From: Akebia trifoliata | Lineage: Eukaryota > Streptophyta > Magnoliopsida > Ranunculales > Lardizabalaceae | DNA: 64,000 nucleotides | Reading direction: 5' to 3' | Assembly: GCA_017979445.1 (NCBI GenBank) | Contig: CM030716.1 | Span: 15,457,443-15,521,442 of the forward strand | Position numbers and translations under genes: made by a program | The notes under the pieces: generated by a model | The model's input: the letters and a program-made list of their open reading frames with translations, nothing else | Told to the model about the DNA's origin: nothing | Databases searched by the model: none | Shown: positions 56,701-64,000 of the stretch, piece by piece | Layout: the number at the start of each line of letters is the position of its first letter | How positions within the stretch are numbered: position 1 is the first letter of the stretch

Positions 56701-58395
56701 TATCTTTGCAGGGAGAGCACAATTATAATAGATTTGGTGGGTGGCTGGGAAAGAACTCAACGATGGGAAAAAATTTCAGGCTTTTGGAGGATGTGCATGT
56801 TCATCTGCTAGCTTCTCGTGAATCTAATTCAGATAGGTTTGCCGGTTTTCTACATAGAACCTCCAATGTTCAATAAAATTGGAAATAATTGTTAGACATT
56901 CAGATTTCTATCTTGGTATTATTCTTCCTTGCAAGATGCTTAATCTTTCTTCTCAATTGAATGTTCAGGGAGTCCTTGCGAGTTGATTATTTGTCGCTTA
57001 TTCTGAAACGATTAACTGATCCACTTCGGACATTACCTAAGGTTTGAAGTAGAAGACTCTGATCTTGTTCAAATTTATAATAAGTTGCATTATCTAAAGA
57101 GAAAACAAAATCATAATTTATTTGTATTTTCCTGCAAAAAAAATCAGGATGAGTCAGTTCAGAAGGTTGTGGAGTTCATGGACACTTACTCATTAAGTCA
57201 GGAGGACTTTGACACTATCGTGGAGCTATCAAAGTTTCAGGTATCTCTACTCATTTTCACAGTTAGGTATCTCAGCTGCTCTTACTTCAATTCCCTAAAA
57301 ATTTTATTTGTTCCGTATACATCAGGGGCACCGAAATCCACTAGATGGCATACAACCAGCGGTGAAAGGTGCACTAACAAAGGCATACAAGCAAGGAAGC
57401 GGTTCACGTGTTGTTCGGGCGGCAGATTTGATCACACTTCCTGGAATTAAAAAAGTTCCAAAGAAACGGATAGCAGCAATTTTGGAGCCAGTTGACGATA
57501 ATCTGGCTGGGGAGGAGAATGGTGATGCATTCACAGAAAGTGAAGAAGAGAACTCGGACACAGAAGACGTTGGTGAGTGTTTTCTCTTAAATGAATAATG
57601 GTTAATAGAGATTTGAGACCATTTCTGCAGTCACAAGTTGGAATCAAATGGGAAAGAGGAGATTAATCTCTCTGATTGTTTACCTACTTTTGTATTCCAT
57701 GAGCAAACATTTTAGTGTATAGCTGATAGACTGTGGGCCTATATTTCTTGATTGTTCAGGTTGGGGTTATAATCTTCCGATCCCAACATTTTTTTTATTT
57801 TCTTATTTTGTGTACGATCTCCATCTTCCTGCATTTATGGCTGTATGGCAGCTGCAGATTCTTTCAATCGACAAATCTTTAAGTGCATTTCAAGAGAGCT
57901 TCTATTGCCAAACCAACTTTTAATAAAGCCACCCGAAGATGTGTCCTAATTCTTTGGTGATTTACATATGAATTGGGGTGGCGTTAGCAAAAGTTATTGT
58001 GGTGATAGAATCTCTCTTTTTCAATATTATAAGAGACATTACTAACTATTACTGGGGATTCCTCATGTCAGATGGAGACAATAATATGGAGAAAAAGCTA
58101 CAGATGGATCTCCAGAGTAGCAGTTTGAAAGGTGGGTGTAATTAAGCTTGGGGAACATTCTTTCCTATGGATTTCATTTAGTTGGGATATGTTGAAATTT
58201 ATTTGTAATTTGGTTATTCTGGTTAATATCTCTCTGTTATCAAATCTGGTAGGGATTCAAGTACAGCTGGACTTGAAGAACACAGGAAGTTCGAGTGCAA
58301 AGAAGACACCTGCTGGCAAATCAAAGGTAGCTTCTGAATCTACTGTAAAGAAAGCGGGACGAGGTTCGGGGACTGCTCCCAAGCGGAAGAGATGA
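25649..58395 (+). CDS. RFC1: Replication factor C subunit 1 (clamp-loader large subunit), 22 exons
   Basis: RFC1 is the large subunit of the five-part nuclear clamp loader that opens PCNA and places it on primer-template ends in replication and repair. Coding exons: 25649-25651, 25763-25894, 26228-26704, 26798-26865, 27540-27615, 27706-27767, 27850-28001, 30022-30176, 30285-30473, 30585-30706, 30800-31007, 33869-33922, 34158-34327, 50201-50291, 55220-55401, 55503-55542, 56712-56836, 56969-57041, 57148-57240, 57326-57572, 58072-58131, 58253-58395. All introns are GT-AG and phases agree. The sum is 2922 nt, 973 residues, close to the roughly 950-residue plant family. Order: PIP-like N-terminus SDIRKWF; RGG stretch; BRCT (about 210-290); AAA+ with Walker [10 protein letters not shown] (415-423), Walker B LIMDEVD (487-493), sensor-1 Asn 522, sensor-2 Arg 581; C-terminal RFC1 domain; tail APKRKR. 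Introns 13 (15.9 kb) and 14 (4.9 kb) are inflated by transposons. Confidence 0.96.
26040..26115 (-). mobile_element. LINE 3' tail fragment in RFC1 intron 2
   Basis: Read in reverse, it ends CTTGGTTGGTCATCTCGACTGG followed by a TTTCTTTTTCGATTAATAAA tail, like the 3' end of the LINE fragment in intron 4. Too short for any coding motif. Confidence 0.4.
26798..28001 (+). CDS. RFC1: RFC1 exons 4-7: BRCT domain and linker
   Basis: Exons 26798-26865, 27540-27615, 27706-27767 and 27850-28001 encode residues 205 to about 324. The BRCT fold is shown by [14 protein letters not shown], the [13 protein letters not shown] turn with the conserved Gly-Gly, and [11 protein letters not shown] containing the late helix (Trp replaced by Phe as in plant RFC1). 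In RFC1 this domain binds 5'-phosphorylated DNA. After it comes a Lys/Ser/Pro-rich linker. Intron 4 holds a reversed LINE fragment and intron 7 a TRIM-like element plus LINE pieces. Confidence 0.92.
26870..27245 (-). mobile_element. LINE (L1-type) 3' fragment in RFC1 intron 4
   Basis: The minus-strand translation gives the end of a plant L1-type ORF2, including [20 protein letters not shown] then VFEGK, which follows the zinc-binding domain in these proteins. The 3' end has GTTGGTCACCTCGACCACTT and an (A/T)-rich AAATAAATAAAA tail. It is the same family as the piece in intron 16. 5'-truncated, as usual for LINEs. Confidence 0.65.
28228..28589 (+). mobile_element. TRIM-like miniature LTR retroelement in RFC1 intron 7
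   Basis: Two direct repeats of about 140 bp (28228-28368 and 28451-28589) begin TGCTAAGTGTTGTG / TGTTGAGTGTTGTG and end TATCAACA / TGTCAACA. Immediately after the first is TGGTATCAAAGC (28369-28380), matching the initiator-Met tRNA primer site of plant LTR retroelements. Immediately before the second is a purine-rich GGGTTGGGGTGAG tract. The internal part is only 82 bp, with no coding capacity. Length and layout fit TRIM elements. No clear target duplication was found (CTATA versus CTGAC). Confidence 0.75.
28900..29545 (+). mobile_element. LINE fragment in RFC1 intron 7 (ORF2 start of RT and 3' tail)
   Basis: At 28985-29110 frame-broken pieces read like [10 protein letters not shown] ... [10 protein letters not shown], the start of an L1-type reverse transcriptase domain. 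The region 29465-29545 resembles the LINE 3' tail seen elsewhere here (GGCTGGTCTCCTTGACC). The middle is deleted. Heavily decayed. Confidence 0.5.
30022..34327 (+). CDS. RFC1: RFC1 exons 8-13: AAA+ ATPase module
   Basis: Exons 30022-30176, 30285-30473, 30585-30706, 30800-31007, 33869-33922 and 34158-34327 encode the linker end, [18 protein letters not shown] (RFC box II), Walker [19 protein letters not shown] (box IV), Walker [17 protein letters not shown], sensor 1 [15 protein letters not shown] and sensor 2 [11 protein letters not shown]. All nucleotide-binding residues are present. The last codon of exon 13 is split (AA|G) across the 15.9-kb intron 13. ATP binding drives PCNA opening; family knowledge, not shown here. 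Confidence 0.95.
32055..32387. mobile_element. hAT-type MITE, copy 1 (RFC1 intron 11)
   Basis: The terminal inverted repeats are GAGAGATGCTATTGGCAC at the left and, in reverse, GAGAGCTGCTATTGGCAC at the right. Both ends are flanked by the 8-bp TTTTAAAA (32047-32054 and 32388-32395). Length 333 bp, non-coding. Shares its sequence with copies at 60012-60329 and 57894-58016. Confidence 0.85.
33261..33566 (+). repeat. C-run, C/G hairpin and T/G homopolymer in RFC1 intron 11
   Basis: Ten C at 33261-33270; CCCCCCGATTGGGGGGG (about 33304-33320), a perfect short hairpin; a (ATT)n/(ATC)n tract at about 33437-33468; a T-run ending at 33551 followed by 15 G (33552-33566). Homopolymer lengths may be sequencing-sensitive. 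Confidence 0.7.
34328..35409 (+). other. RFC1 intron 13, part before the hAT insertion
   Basis: No coding motif or element border recognised. The sequence is of ordinary intron composition and is probably native intron or very old repeat. Confidence 0.4.
35650..36385 (-). pseudogene. hAT transposase, C-terminal end
   Basis: Reading from 36385 down, a piece continues from across copia [17 protein letters not shown], the hallmark hAT C-terminal dimerisation motif (upstream half at 41954-42040 with [10 protein letters not shown]). Then comes [18 protein letters not shown], a PIFIEDL...DYL segment, LTWAQVEQA and a long Glu/Asp-rich tail ending near 35651. Stops occur in the 36340-35920 stretch. 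The apparent intron between 36340 and 36200 fits the split seen in relatives. The acidic tail is usual for this subfamily. Non-functional. Confidence 0.8.
36711..38014 (-). pseudogene. Copia A reverse transcriptase and RNase H
   Basis: RT begins at 37957 with [20 protein letters not shown] and includes [12 protein letters not shown] (first catalytic Asp) and [10 protein letters not shown]. The catalytic box at about 37540 reads [12 protein letters not shown]: the second Asp of the usual YVDD is Asn, so the enzyme would be dead even without the frameshift at about 37630. RNase H (37304-36711) has [34 protein letters not shown] and a [14 protein letters not shown] region. It is the best preserved domain. 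Confidence 0.85.
38015..39383 (-). pseudogene. Copia A integrase
   Basis: The pre-integrase zinc region is at 39383-39138: [16 protein letters not shown] and CSVCELSKH, giving the H-H-C-C ligands. The core end is at 38867-38595 with [13 protein letters not shown], containing the catalytic Glu, and [18 protein letters not shown]. The C-terminal part and the linker to RT run to about 38015 ([22 protein letters not shown]). The first half of the core (39120-38870) is broken by stops. Confidence 0.8.
39542..40620 (-). pseudogene. Copia A gag and protease
   Basis: Gag lies at about 40617-40142, frameshifted ([25 protein letters not shown] in one frame, the [19 protein letters not shown] motif in another). 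The zinc knuckle [14 protein letters not shown] (C-X2-C-X4-H-X4-C) and the protease motif [13 protein letters not shown], with active-site DSG, lie in the open piece 40105-39542. Capsid formation and polyprotein cleavage are the family roles. Not expressible intact. Confidence 0.8.
41090..41580 (-). repeat. Leader repeats of copia A (CTGTCGCC..GACCAAAACGAA units)
   Basis: On the + strand, about ten imperfect copies of CTGTCGCCTGACCAAAACGA or shorter forms (CTGTCGTAGGACCAAAA) lie at irregular spacing between gag and the primer-binding site. Similar motifs occupy the same place in copia B and copia D. Open frames across it are artefacts of the repeat. Confidence 0.75.
42336..42715 (+). mobile_element. 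LINE 3' fragment inside the hAT relic
   Basis: The + strand translation shows the end of an L1-type ORF2 ([11 protein letters not shown] then IFKGKE, later [11 protein letters not shown]), followed by a short 3' part and an (A)n-like ATAAAAAAAATAAT tail. hAT transposase sequence lies on both sides. Opposite orientation to the hAT. Confidence 0.6.
42720..43056 (-). pseudogene. hAT transposase, middle core piece
   Basis: Minus-strand pieces read [10 protein letters not shown] (43020), [45 protein letters not shown] (42785-42967) and [13 protein letters not shown] near 42750. This is the conserved hAT segment between the catalytic core and the C-terminal domain. It is cut off by the LINE fragment at about 42715 and resumes at about 42335. 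Confidence 0.82.
43504..44030 (-). pseudogene. Copia B integrase-RNase H junction and RNase H
   Basis: Just below 44031 the frame reads on as GYRCYHPLS, the usual integrase end. Within about 40 bases it meets [12 protein letters not shown], an RNase H motif. The roughly 1.3-1.5 kb of reverse transcriptase that should lie between is missing. RNase H continues ([40 protein letters not shown]) to 43504. Confidence 0.8.
44031..44993 (-). pseudogene. Copia B integrase
   Basis: The pre-integrase zinc region is at 44993-44616 ([25 protein letters not shown]). The core is at 44528-44031: [14 protein letters not shown] with the second catalytic Asp, [16 protein letters not shown] with the Glu, FLGYSST at the end. 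One stop separates the two parts. The open core is 165 codons. Confidence 0.82.
45066..46155 (-). pseudogene. Copia B gag and protease
   Basis: Gag (46061-45756) contains [25 protein letters not shown] sequence and the motif [12 protein letters not shown]. The zinc knuckle is [14 protein letters not shown] (45698-45444). Protease motif [14 protein letters not shown] at 45290-45066 keeps the DSG. Stops and frame changes separate the pieces. Confidence 0.8.
46370..47000 (-). repeat. Leader repeats of copia B (TGCTGTGTCGCAAG..CCAAA units)
   Basis: On the + strand, at least eight imperfect copies of CTGCTGTGTCGCAAGGGGCC or variants lie between gag and the primer-binding site, 30-60 bp apart. Same position and core (TGTCGC...CCAAA) as in copia A and D. 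Confidence 0.75.
47330..48160 (-). pseudogene. hAT transposase, N-terminal part and DUF659-type region
   Basis: From 48160 down: remnants of the zinc-finger end ([20 protein letters not shown]), then 47950-47653 with [35 protein letters not shown] and [20 protein letters not shown], all standard for hAT. Then, after a stop, 47631-47368 has [25 protein letters not shown] and [20 protein letters not shown], the DUF659 region. The frame ends at copia B. The catalytic core sequence before and after is broken. Confidence 0.85.
49125..49229. repeat. Subterminal repeats of the hAT relic
   Basis: Within 100 bp of the right end are repeated (G/A)CATA(T/C)(G/T) motifs: GCATATGCC, GCATATTGG, GCATATGCT, GCATATGCG, ACATACGCT. 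The left end has GCGTATGTG and TCATATGCA. hAT transposases usually bind such subterminal repeats. Confidence 0.55.
50201..57240 (+). CDS. RFC1: RFC1 exons 14-19: clamp-loader collar / RFC1 C-terminal domain
   Basis: Exons 50201-50291, 55220-55401, 55503-55542, 56712-56836, 56969-57041 and 57148-57240 encode the RFC1-type C-terminal domain: [48 protein letters not shown], the [10 protein letters not shown] block, [15 protein letters not shown] and [17 protein letters not shown]. All six are small exons with intact junctions. Intron 14 (50292-55219) contains a truncated copia element; intron 16 (55543-56711) contains a LINE 3' end. Confidence 0.93.
50292..51984 (+). other. RFC1 intron 14, first part: LTR-like and unassigned sequence
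   Basis: No coding motif. About 50470-50960 looks like an old LTR: GC-poor, with a TATA-like TTTATAAATAG near 50823. No terminal repeats were matched. At about 51404 CAGGGTTGGCAATGGATCGG resembles a hAT-type end, without a partner end. Confidence 0.35.
51985..54958 (-). mobile_element. Truncated Ty1/copia element C in RFC1 intron 14
   Basis: Minus strand: probable 5' LTR 54653-54958 (ending with TATTGGAACC like copia A), then a primer site TGACATCAGAGC (54641-54652, two mismatches to the usual sequence), decayed gag/protease, then integrase. Integrase pieces: [17 protein letters not shown] region and TQQNGRE-type motif at about 52724-52510, [18 protein letters not shown] at 52480-52430, and [26 protein letters not shown] at 52090-51990. 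RT, RNase H and the 3' LTR are missing. A 252-bp MITE interrupts it at 52098. Confidence 0.75.
52098..52349. mobile_element. hAT-type MITE inside copia C
   Basis: Ends CAGGGGCGGAGCCAGGAT ... AGCTCCGCCCCTG are inverted repeats of the common plant 'AGGGGCGGA' hAT MITE type. A perfect 8-bp duplication GGTGGAAC lies at 52090-52097 and 52350-52357. It splits the integrase codons of copia C (the PP..VFG region), so it is younger than copia C. Confidence 0.92.
55690..56640 (+). mobile_element. LINE 3' end with zinc-binding domain in RFC1 intron 16
   Basis: About 56090-56380 encodes the zf-RVT region of an L1-type ORF2: [41 protein letters not shown], then [10 protein letters not shown] and [14 protein letters not shown] 65-bp piece of the later part occurs again at 55717-55782, so the fragment is rearranged. 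It ends in GGTCATCATGACC followed by (CA)n at about 56619-56638. Same family as the intron 4 fragment. Confidence 0.75.
57326..58395 (+). CDS. RFC1: RFC1 exons 20-22: C-terminal tail and stop
   Basis: Exons 57326-57572, 58072-58131 and 58253-58395 encode [20 protein letters not shown], the conserved [18 protein letters not shown], an acidic Glu/Asp/Ser region, [13 protein letters not shown], a Lys/Ala/Gly-rich segment and the basic end APKRKR before TGA at 58393-58395, a probable nuclear localisation signal. Intron 20 carries a short MITE (57894-58016). Confidence 0.93.
57894..58016. mobile_element. hAT-type MITE, copy 3, short form (RFC1 intron 20)
   Basis: Starts GAGAGCTTCTATTGCCAAAC and ends, in reverse, GAGAGATTCTATCACCACAA. 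The inner sequence near the right end (AATTGGGGTGGCGTTAGCAA) matches the reverse of copy 1's left end. Only 123 bp. Flanks CATTTCAA and TTTTTCAA match at six of eight bases. Confidence 0.6.
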
Positions 58396-60003
58396 AAGGA
58401 GTGGAGTGCTTTTGCAATGGTGAGAAGGTGTACTTCGTGTCCTAAGATTTTGGATTGTTTATAGCCAGCCTTCGTAAGTTGTACTCCCTCACACCTTCCA
58501 CCCTTTTTTTTCGGCTCTCTTTTTGATCGTTTAGTTCATGTTAACAAAGATCAACCCGCAGTTGCATAAAATCTGCCTCTTACATTAGTTTGGAAGTTAA
58601 TCTTTTGAGATCATTTGAGTATTATGAAATGGTGAGAGATGTGGTGCAGATGCAAGGGGGCACTATGTGCAGCCATTTTTTAGTTATTAAAAGAAAAATT
58701 CCTGTGACCAATTTTGATTAGATTGTTATTCCTTCTCTACTTATTCTATATGCAGGTTAGGTTTTTCTACCAATTGAGGCTCTCCCTTCAGCATTGCAGG
58801 TTGATAATAACTCGACTATAGGCTGGTTTACTTAGCCAATACTTAGATTGGTCTCTACCCGAACTTTTATCGTTCATCCCAACATTACCCAATTTTTGTT
58901 TTTGTTTTTTTTTCAATTGTTGAGCAGTTTTTTATTTATATCATAGGCATGTCAAATATGGTAATTTGACTGGGGGTTTGATATTTTCAAATTCTCTCTT
59001 ATAACTAGAGACTCGGGAAGCCGAGAGAAGATGAGTGCGAATGAAATGTCCAATAGTAATAAGGATTGAATAGAGGAACTCCAAGCATTTGATCTTACTG
59101 TCTTTTGCAATCAGTTTTACTGTATCTCCCACTCATCTTGCATGGAAAGAGAGATGTTCAAACATCTGGAAATTTGATTGCTGGGCCCACGTTGATGTAA
59201 GTCTACAATCTAGAAATGGACTAGCTCTTTGGTTTGACCAATTATAAGGTCATCTTATTCCACAAAGTTGAGTTTGCTAAATGAATATTCTTCCTTTACT
59301 AGGCAATTATGGATATTTTGACGATGTTGGTGAGTAGACCTCATTTGTCCCCTGTGGTTCAATGGATGTAAAGTTAATCCAGGATTTCAGAGAATCTTGG
59401 ATCGATGATGGCGTGTATTGAGGGCATTCCCAATTTACAAAACTAGATTTTGTACGACTTGGTCATTTCGGATTAAGAAAATCACTCTTATACGGATGTA
59501 GTCCAGAATGCAGTAGAATTGCTGCAATGCTATGTAATAATTGGGGCAACAAGTTTGATTAGTCCTAGACTACATATCAAGGGCCCAGTCTTGACCTACC
59601 TTGGACCGACAACATGCGCCTAAAACGCATTGGAGATACTTCCAACAGTCTCTTTATCGTCCTACGTCAGGCAAGCACAAGGGAGGAGTTAGTGGTTCGC
59701 GCTGGTTTTTGAGTCTCGTGGGATCAACCAAATTATTAAGTTGGGACCTTTTCAAGGTAACAGTTCTTATGCTCCTGATTAGGGTTGTAAAAAAAAGGCC
59801 CGTGGATCCACGATTTGACCTGGTGTTGAATCAGTCAGTCTAGGCCTAGGCATTGCCTTTCGAACTTGGCTTGAATCCCATTCATCTGACCGATTTTTAA
59901 ATTTTAGTTGTTAGATCACCCCGCCAACCCTAGGACAATTTTTTTTTTTTTTTTTTTTTAAGGTTTTGGGTCAAATGATCGGAATACTCTCACTTTTAAT
60001 TAA
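58396..60003 (+). other. RFC1 3' untranslated region and downstream spacer
   Basis: The first few hundred bases should contain the RFC1 3' untranslated region; no unambiguous AATAAA signal was located. No other coding motif. At 59797 AGGGTTGTAAAA and at about 59927 CCAACCCTA could be the ends of a small hAT-type element, but the flanks do not match. A T-run lies at 59940-59959. Confidence 0.4.
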
Positions 60004-60011
60004 TTGTTTTT

Positions 60012-60329
60012 GAGAGTTGCTATTGGCACAAACTTTACTTATTGCACACCAATTAAAAATATAGAAAATAAGTGAATGGGGATACCAATTGAAGCTCTCT
60101 CTCTCTTGCTAGATTTCTATATTTTGGGTTTAGGGTTTAATATGAAACCTAATCATAATTGTAAACAACTACTGAAAATGTTTGATCAGTGTTGTAATGT
60201 TGAGATTATAATTTTAGCCAAACCTTTGTAATGTTTAAGGAGTGTGTTTTAATCTTTAATTGGGGGTGATAAATAATTTAAAAAATTTGGGTGTAACAAG
60301 GAAAAGTTCGGATGCCAATAGCGTCTCTC
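60012..60329. mobile_element. hAT-type MITE, copy 2 (downstream of RFC1)
   Basis: Terminal repeats GAGAGTTGCTATTGGCA (left) and, in reverse, GAGAGACGCTATTGGCAT (right). A perfect 8-bp duplication TTGTTTTT lies at 60004-60011 and 60330-60337. Internally similar to copy 1 over most of its length (CTAATCATAATTGTAAACAA, GGGGGTGATAAATAATTTAA). Length 318 bp. Confidence 0.88.
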
Positions 60330-60337
60330 TTGTTTTT

Positions 60338-63300
60338 TATTTTATTTTATGATTTATATAAAATAATAATTTTTCATTCCTTCCTCACAACACTAATAAT
60401 TCCAATAGCTCTCCTTTTAGGCATGCTATAATTCTCAAAGACTTGACTTTAATTATTTCAGTTTATTTTAATTTTTTTTTTCTCAAAATTGAAAAGGAAA
60501 TTGTAATTTTTTAGAAATACCCTTTTTAAACAACATTCAAATATATTTAAGGAAAGAGTCCTTGGGTTGCATAAAAAGCATGTTTGTAAGTAAGGATTTC
60601 ATCATTAATTTTAAATTTGAGAGTAGGTGGAAGTTCGGTAGCCATCCATTTAAAACACCCTGGATCAAATCCAAAAGAATTTTTTTTTTGTTTTATCTCA
60701 GTTTTTCCATGAAATCTAGAGAGCTGTGGTGTTGGATTTTTAAATTGGTAATCCATTTCGAGCAAAACGAGTTAGTAAGGAAAGTGTTTTGCTTAAAGAT
60801 ATTGTCTCGGATCTCGTCCCTTTGCTATTACAAAATTTCAGTGCTAAACTAATGAACGAATGGCATTACCACGTGCATTAAAAAACAAGAGTGATTGGCT
60901 AGTAGGTAAAAAATTTGAGAGAAATTTTTTTTGATATCCCACGATCAAGACAATTGGTTGAGTCATGTGAAACCATTTCATAGAAGTTCATTGATACCTT
61001 CTTTTTATAAAGAAAATTGACTTCGGCTCTTAATATTTCACATCACTTCTGGATCTATTGTAACAAAAGATTTCCTATGCCATGCTTCTTGATATGAGTC
61101 TTCTCTTATCTATTAATGAAAAATTACCTAAAAGTTATGTTTTTTTCTTTTCAAATCAGAAATTTTCAATCTTGATGTTGATGATGATGACAATGATAAC
61201 GATAACGACTACTACATTAATAATGAGATGAGGCTGAGGAAGATGAGAATGATGATGACCATGATGACGATGATGATGATGATGACCATGATTATGGTCA
61301 TGGTGATAATGATCATGATTCATGACGATCAAAATAACCATCATCATTCATCTTAGAGGTTGAAAATGACTTATTTTGAGAAAAAAAAAAAAGGATTTTA
61401 GTTTATATATATAGGTCATTTTATTGTTTTTGAATCTTGTTTAAAAGTGTGATTTTGGTATTTTATAATAACTAGAGTCTTGCCGGAGTGACATTAAAAA
61501 CGGCATTGACTCACATATGGCTGACATGGATGTGCACCCAGAACCATAAATGCTTTTAACTCGTATTATGAAAAGCATCCGTGACTCCATACGCAGAAAT
61601 GTGTGAATTGATGTAAGTTTTATTGTCACTTTCCTAAAAATTATTTGAAAAAATCCTTAGAAAGACAATGTTTTGAATAGTGGGATATATTTTCGTTCAA
61701 AGTGATTTTTGGCAAATCGAAATGGAGTAAGCATGTAACTGGTATGGGAATTGTGATGGCTCGGTGACCTTGATAGATCAAGCATACCATGTCAGCCCAA
61801 AGTCAAAGCATAAATGTTTTTTTTGAAAGAATATAAACAAAACAGAAAAAATAATAAAAATGGATTGAAACATTCTTTTTCAAATTGAAATCGTATACTT
61901 ATCCCCGACAGCAACGCAAATTTGTTTGTCTGTTTATCTCTTATGTGTTGTGACGGTGAATGATGTATGTTGAGATGCAAAGTTACTTTCGAACAAATAA
62001 AATTTATCTTACTCAAAGGACAAGTAAGGGTCGAATCACAAGGATAAGGGCAGAATTCTAATTTAAATTAGAAATGAATCAAAGCAAGATTAAAATCAGT
62101 TCGTTGTAGTTTAAAGACCAAAAAAAGAAATTAAAAATTCTTAGAGTTAAAATTGAAACAAGAGAGAAAAACCCATTGAAGATATGGATCCAGAGTAGAC
62201 TAGTACCAAATAGTGGCATTGAATGACCGTGAGGATCATATGACTGCGAGTTATAGAAGATACTATGCTACTCATTGTAGGGCACAATGTGCATCTGCGC
62301 AACAACTCCAAGCAAGCATTCAAGGAACCACAAGAAGTCTATAGATTGGATAGAATGCGTAACCAGAGGTAGACATACCAATATGTAAGTCATGCAAATT
62401 AGAGGATATGACTTCATGTCTATAGGAAAGGAGAGGAACATGAATCTAACATGGGAATCCATTGACTTGAAAGCGTTTCACATAAGGAAAGAAAAAAGAA
62501 AGGTTGAGAGAAATTTCACTACAAGCTTTGAGAAAAAACCTTTGGGAGGAAGATACAGATGCAGACTATGCATCAGGGATGACTCCATTATTGATAACAG
62601 GCAAGGGGATGGCCGTAGAAAATGATCAAGTAGAAAAAATGATAATTGCAACAAAAGAAGAGCCAATAGAAGATGCGACGATTGCAATAGAGGAAGAAGA
62701 AACAACAATGAGAGCAATAATGTCAAAAACAAGAAATGGAACAGAAAAATGGCAATAGAATCGGCTAGTATAGGGGCTTGGAGGTCCAAGAGGCAAGTAG
62801 CAAAAAGTAAGCAACAAGGATCCTAAATGTTTTTCTTTTGTATATATTTTGTTTTGAACACCTTGAATGTAAATGTGATTGGATAAGTTCGATAACGCTC
62901 TAAATACTTGTCACTTAGGAGATCCAAACTAGGAAGGCGAACAAAGATCCTAATTGGCATTTATTGAGAATAGGATAGTCAAAAATGAAAAAAATCAATG
63001 TTTCATGAAATAGTGCATCAAACATAGGTTAAATTCTCCTTTTAGAGTAGAATAAACCAACATGTTAGAGCAATTGAGGCGATTGTCCTCTGCAAAAAAA
63101 AAAAAAAAAAAAAAAAAAAAACAGAATTGTAATAAGAATTTGAGCATGTATCAACATCATGGAATCTAGTGGTTATTTTAAAAAAGAGGCTGAAATAATA
63201 AACTTTTGTTTAGAGCATTAAACACACACACACACACACACACACAATACACTTTTTTATACTACCGAAGTAGAGAAGATAGAAATTCAAGAACTCATTG

Positions 63301-64000
63301 ATGAGTTCTTTGAACATTTATATGATTGGCAGGAAAAAAGAAACACGCAGAGTTGGAAAGATGGGAGGATCTCCAATCATTATGGAGGAGGAAAGTGATG
63401 AAGAAGCGTGAAAAGGCGAGTGATTGATGGAAACAAGAAAAGAAGCAACCCAAATAAAAGAAGTATTAAAAATATTATCAAAAACTAATTTTATTCAGTG
63501 ATCGAATTAGCCGATTTGGGCTGTAGGTTTTTTTTTGTTGTGATGGGTCTCTAATTATTCAGGGGACTTCGGTCCAACTGACATTATCACCATTGTTGCA
63601 GCAGTTACTGATACACTTGACACACCTGAAACTTTGATGCTCATGTTTGAAGTTGCCTTTTGGATTTTTGATGAACATCGTAATCTGATCGTTATAGCTT
63701 ATCATTTCCTATGCCATTTTATGTACCTGCAATTACAACATAATATTTATCTAGTCTTTTGGAAGCCTGATTATGGTTAGGTTGCATGATCATGCTTATC
63801 ATCAAATGTTAACTTGTGCAAACTTTTATTTTGTTCTCAAGAAAAATTCAAACAATTATACTAAAGAAACACTCACATTATCATTTTTTTATTTTTGATG
63901 TTGAGCAATTATTACATTTTTTTTTTTTGAAATCATTTGAGTGTTGAAGAATCAATTGGAGAAAATAAAACACGCCAACTACCCACAATTATCATTTTTT
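60338..64000. other. AT-rich sequence with simple repeats, no gene seen
   Basis: No motif-supported coding region. It includes a GAT-type repeat (61174-61332), A28 at 63094-63121 and (CA)n at 63222-63247. Around 62500-62760 is a Glu/Thr-rich open stretch in two frames without recognisable homology; I treat it as chance. Confidence 0.4.
61174..61332 (+). repeat. Imperfect (GAT)n / (GATGAC) repeat
   Basis: Dense GATGAT, GATGAC and CATGAT units. On the minus strand this produces a His/Asp-rich open frame which has no support as a gene. Confidence 0.8.

Noticed and set aside
61156..61347. His/Asp-rich protein on the minus strand
   Set aside because: A direct product of the GAT/GAC simple repeat.
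62392..62758. Two overlapping open frames rich in Glu, Lys and Thr
   Set aside because: No recognisable motif, no intron signals, purine-rich composition; probably chance.

Overview
This window is nuclear DNA of a flowering plant, probably a eudicot (an inference from the gene structure and transposon families). It holds one recognisable host gene: the large subunit of replication factor C, RFC1, on the + strand at 25649-58395. I traced 22 exons with GT-AG introns. Together they give an open frame of about 973 codons, starting with the plant RFC1 N-terminus and ending in a basic tail. No frameshift or stop was found, although the gene is about 33 kb long. Almost everything else is mobile DNA.

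Upstream (1-24980). The first 11.2 kb is a degenerate Ty3/gypsy element of the Tat type: gag, protease, reverse transcriptase, two RNase H domains and integrase, then a 3' untranslated region with tandem repeats and a truncated 3' LTR. A solo LTR of the same family lies inside it in opposite orientation (2134-3858), and a second one lies at 19516-20980. Between them are a long foldback (11300-11455), a broken transposon-associated coiled-coil ORF (about 15588-17576) and the 5' end of a Ty1/copia element (17660-18805). Just upstream of RFC1 is a hAT-like element (21927-24972) carrying a 2.2-kb solo LTR in the same direction as RFC1. That LTR has a TATA box and a long G-poor strand. An E2F-type site (25413-25427) lies in the RFC1 5' region.

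RFC1 (25649-58395). The exons encode an N-terminal PCNA-interaction-like motif, a basic/acidic linker with an RGG-rich stretch, a BRCT domain, the AAA+ clamp-loader module, the RFC1-specific C-terminal region and a terminal nuclear localisation signal. The introns are heavily invaded: LINE 3' fragments (introns 2, 4, 7, 13, 16), a TRIM-like mini-retroelement (intron 7), related hAT MITEs (introns 11 and 20), and a truncated copia element split by another MITE (intron 14).

Intron 13 is 15.9 kb. It contains a whole relic hAT transposon (35418-49229, minus strand) with terminal repeats and a near-perfect 8-bp target duplication. Its transposase is broken by two complete but decayed copia elements (A, 36386-41948; B, 43384-47320), a LINE fragment and a 184-bp tandem duplication. 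Copia B lacks its entire reverse transcriptase region although its LTRs are nearly identical.

Downstream (58396-64000). I see no further gene: one more member of the same MITE family (60012-60329), simple repeats and AT-rich sequence. I found no tRNA, rRNA or CRISPR array. All calls come from reading the sequence and from remembered family motifs, with no database search. Boundaries without a stated duplication or repeat are approximate.
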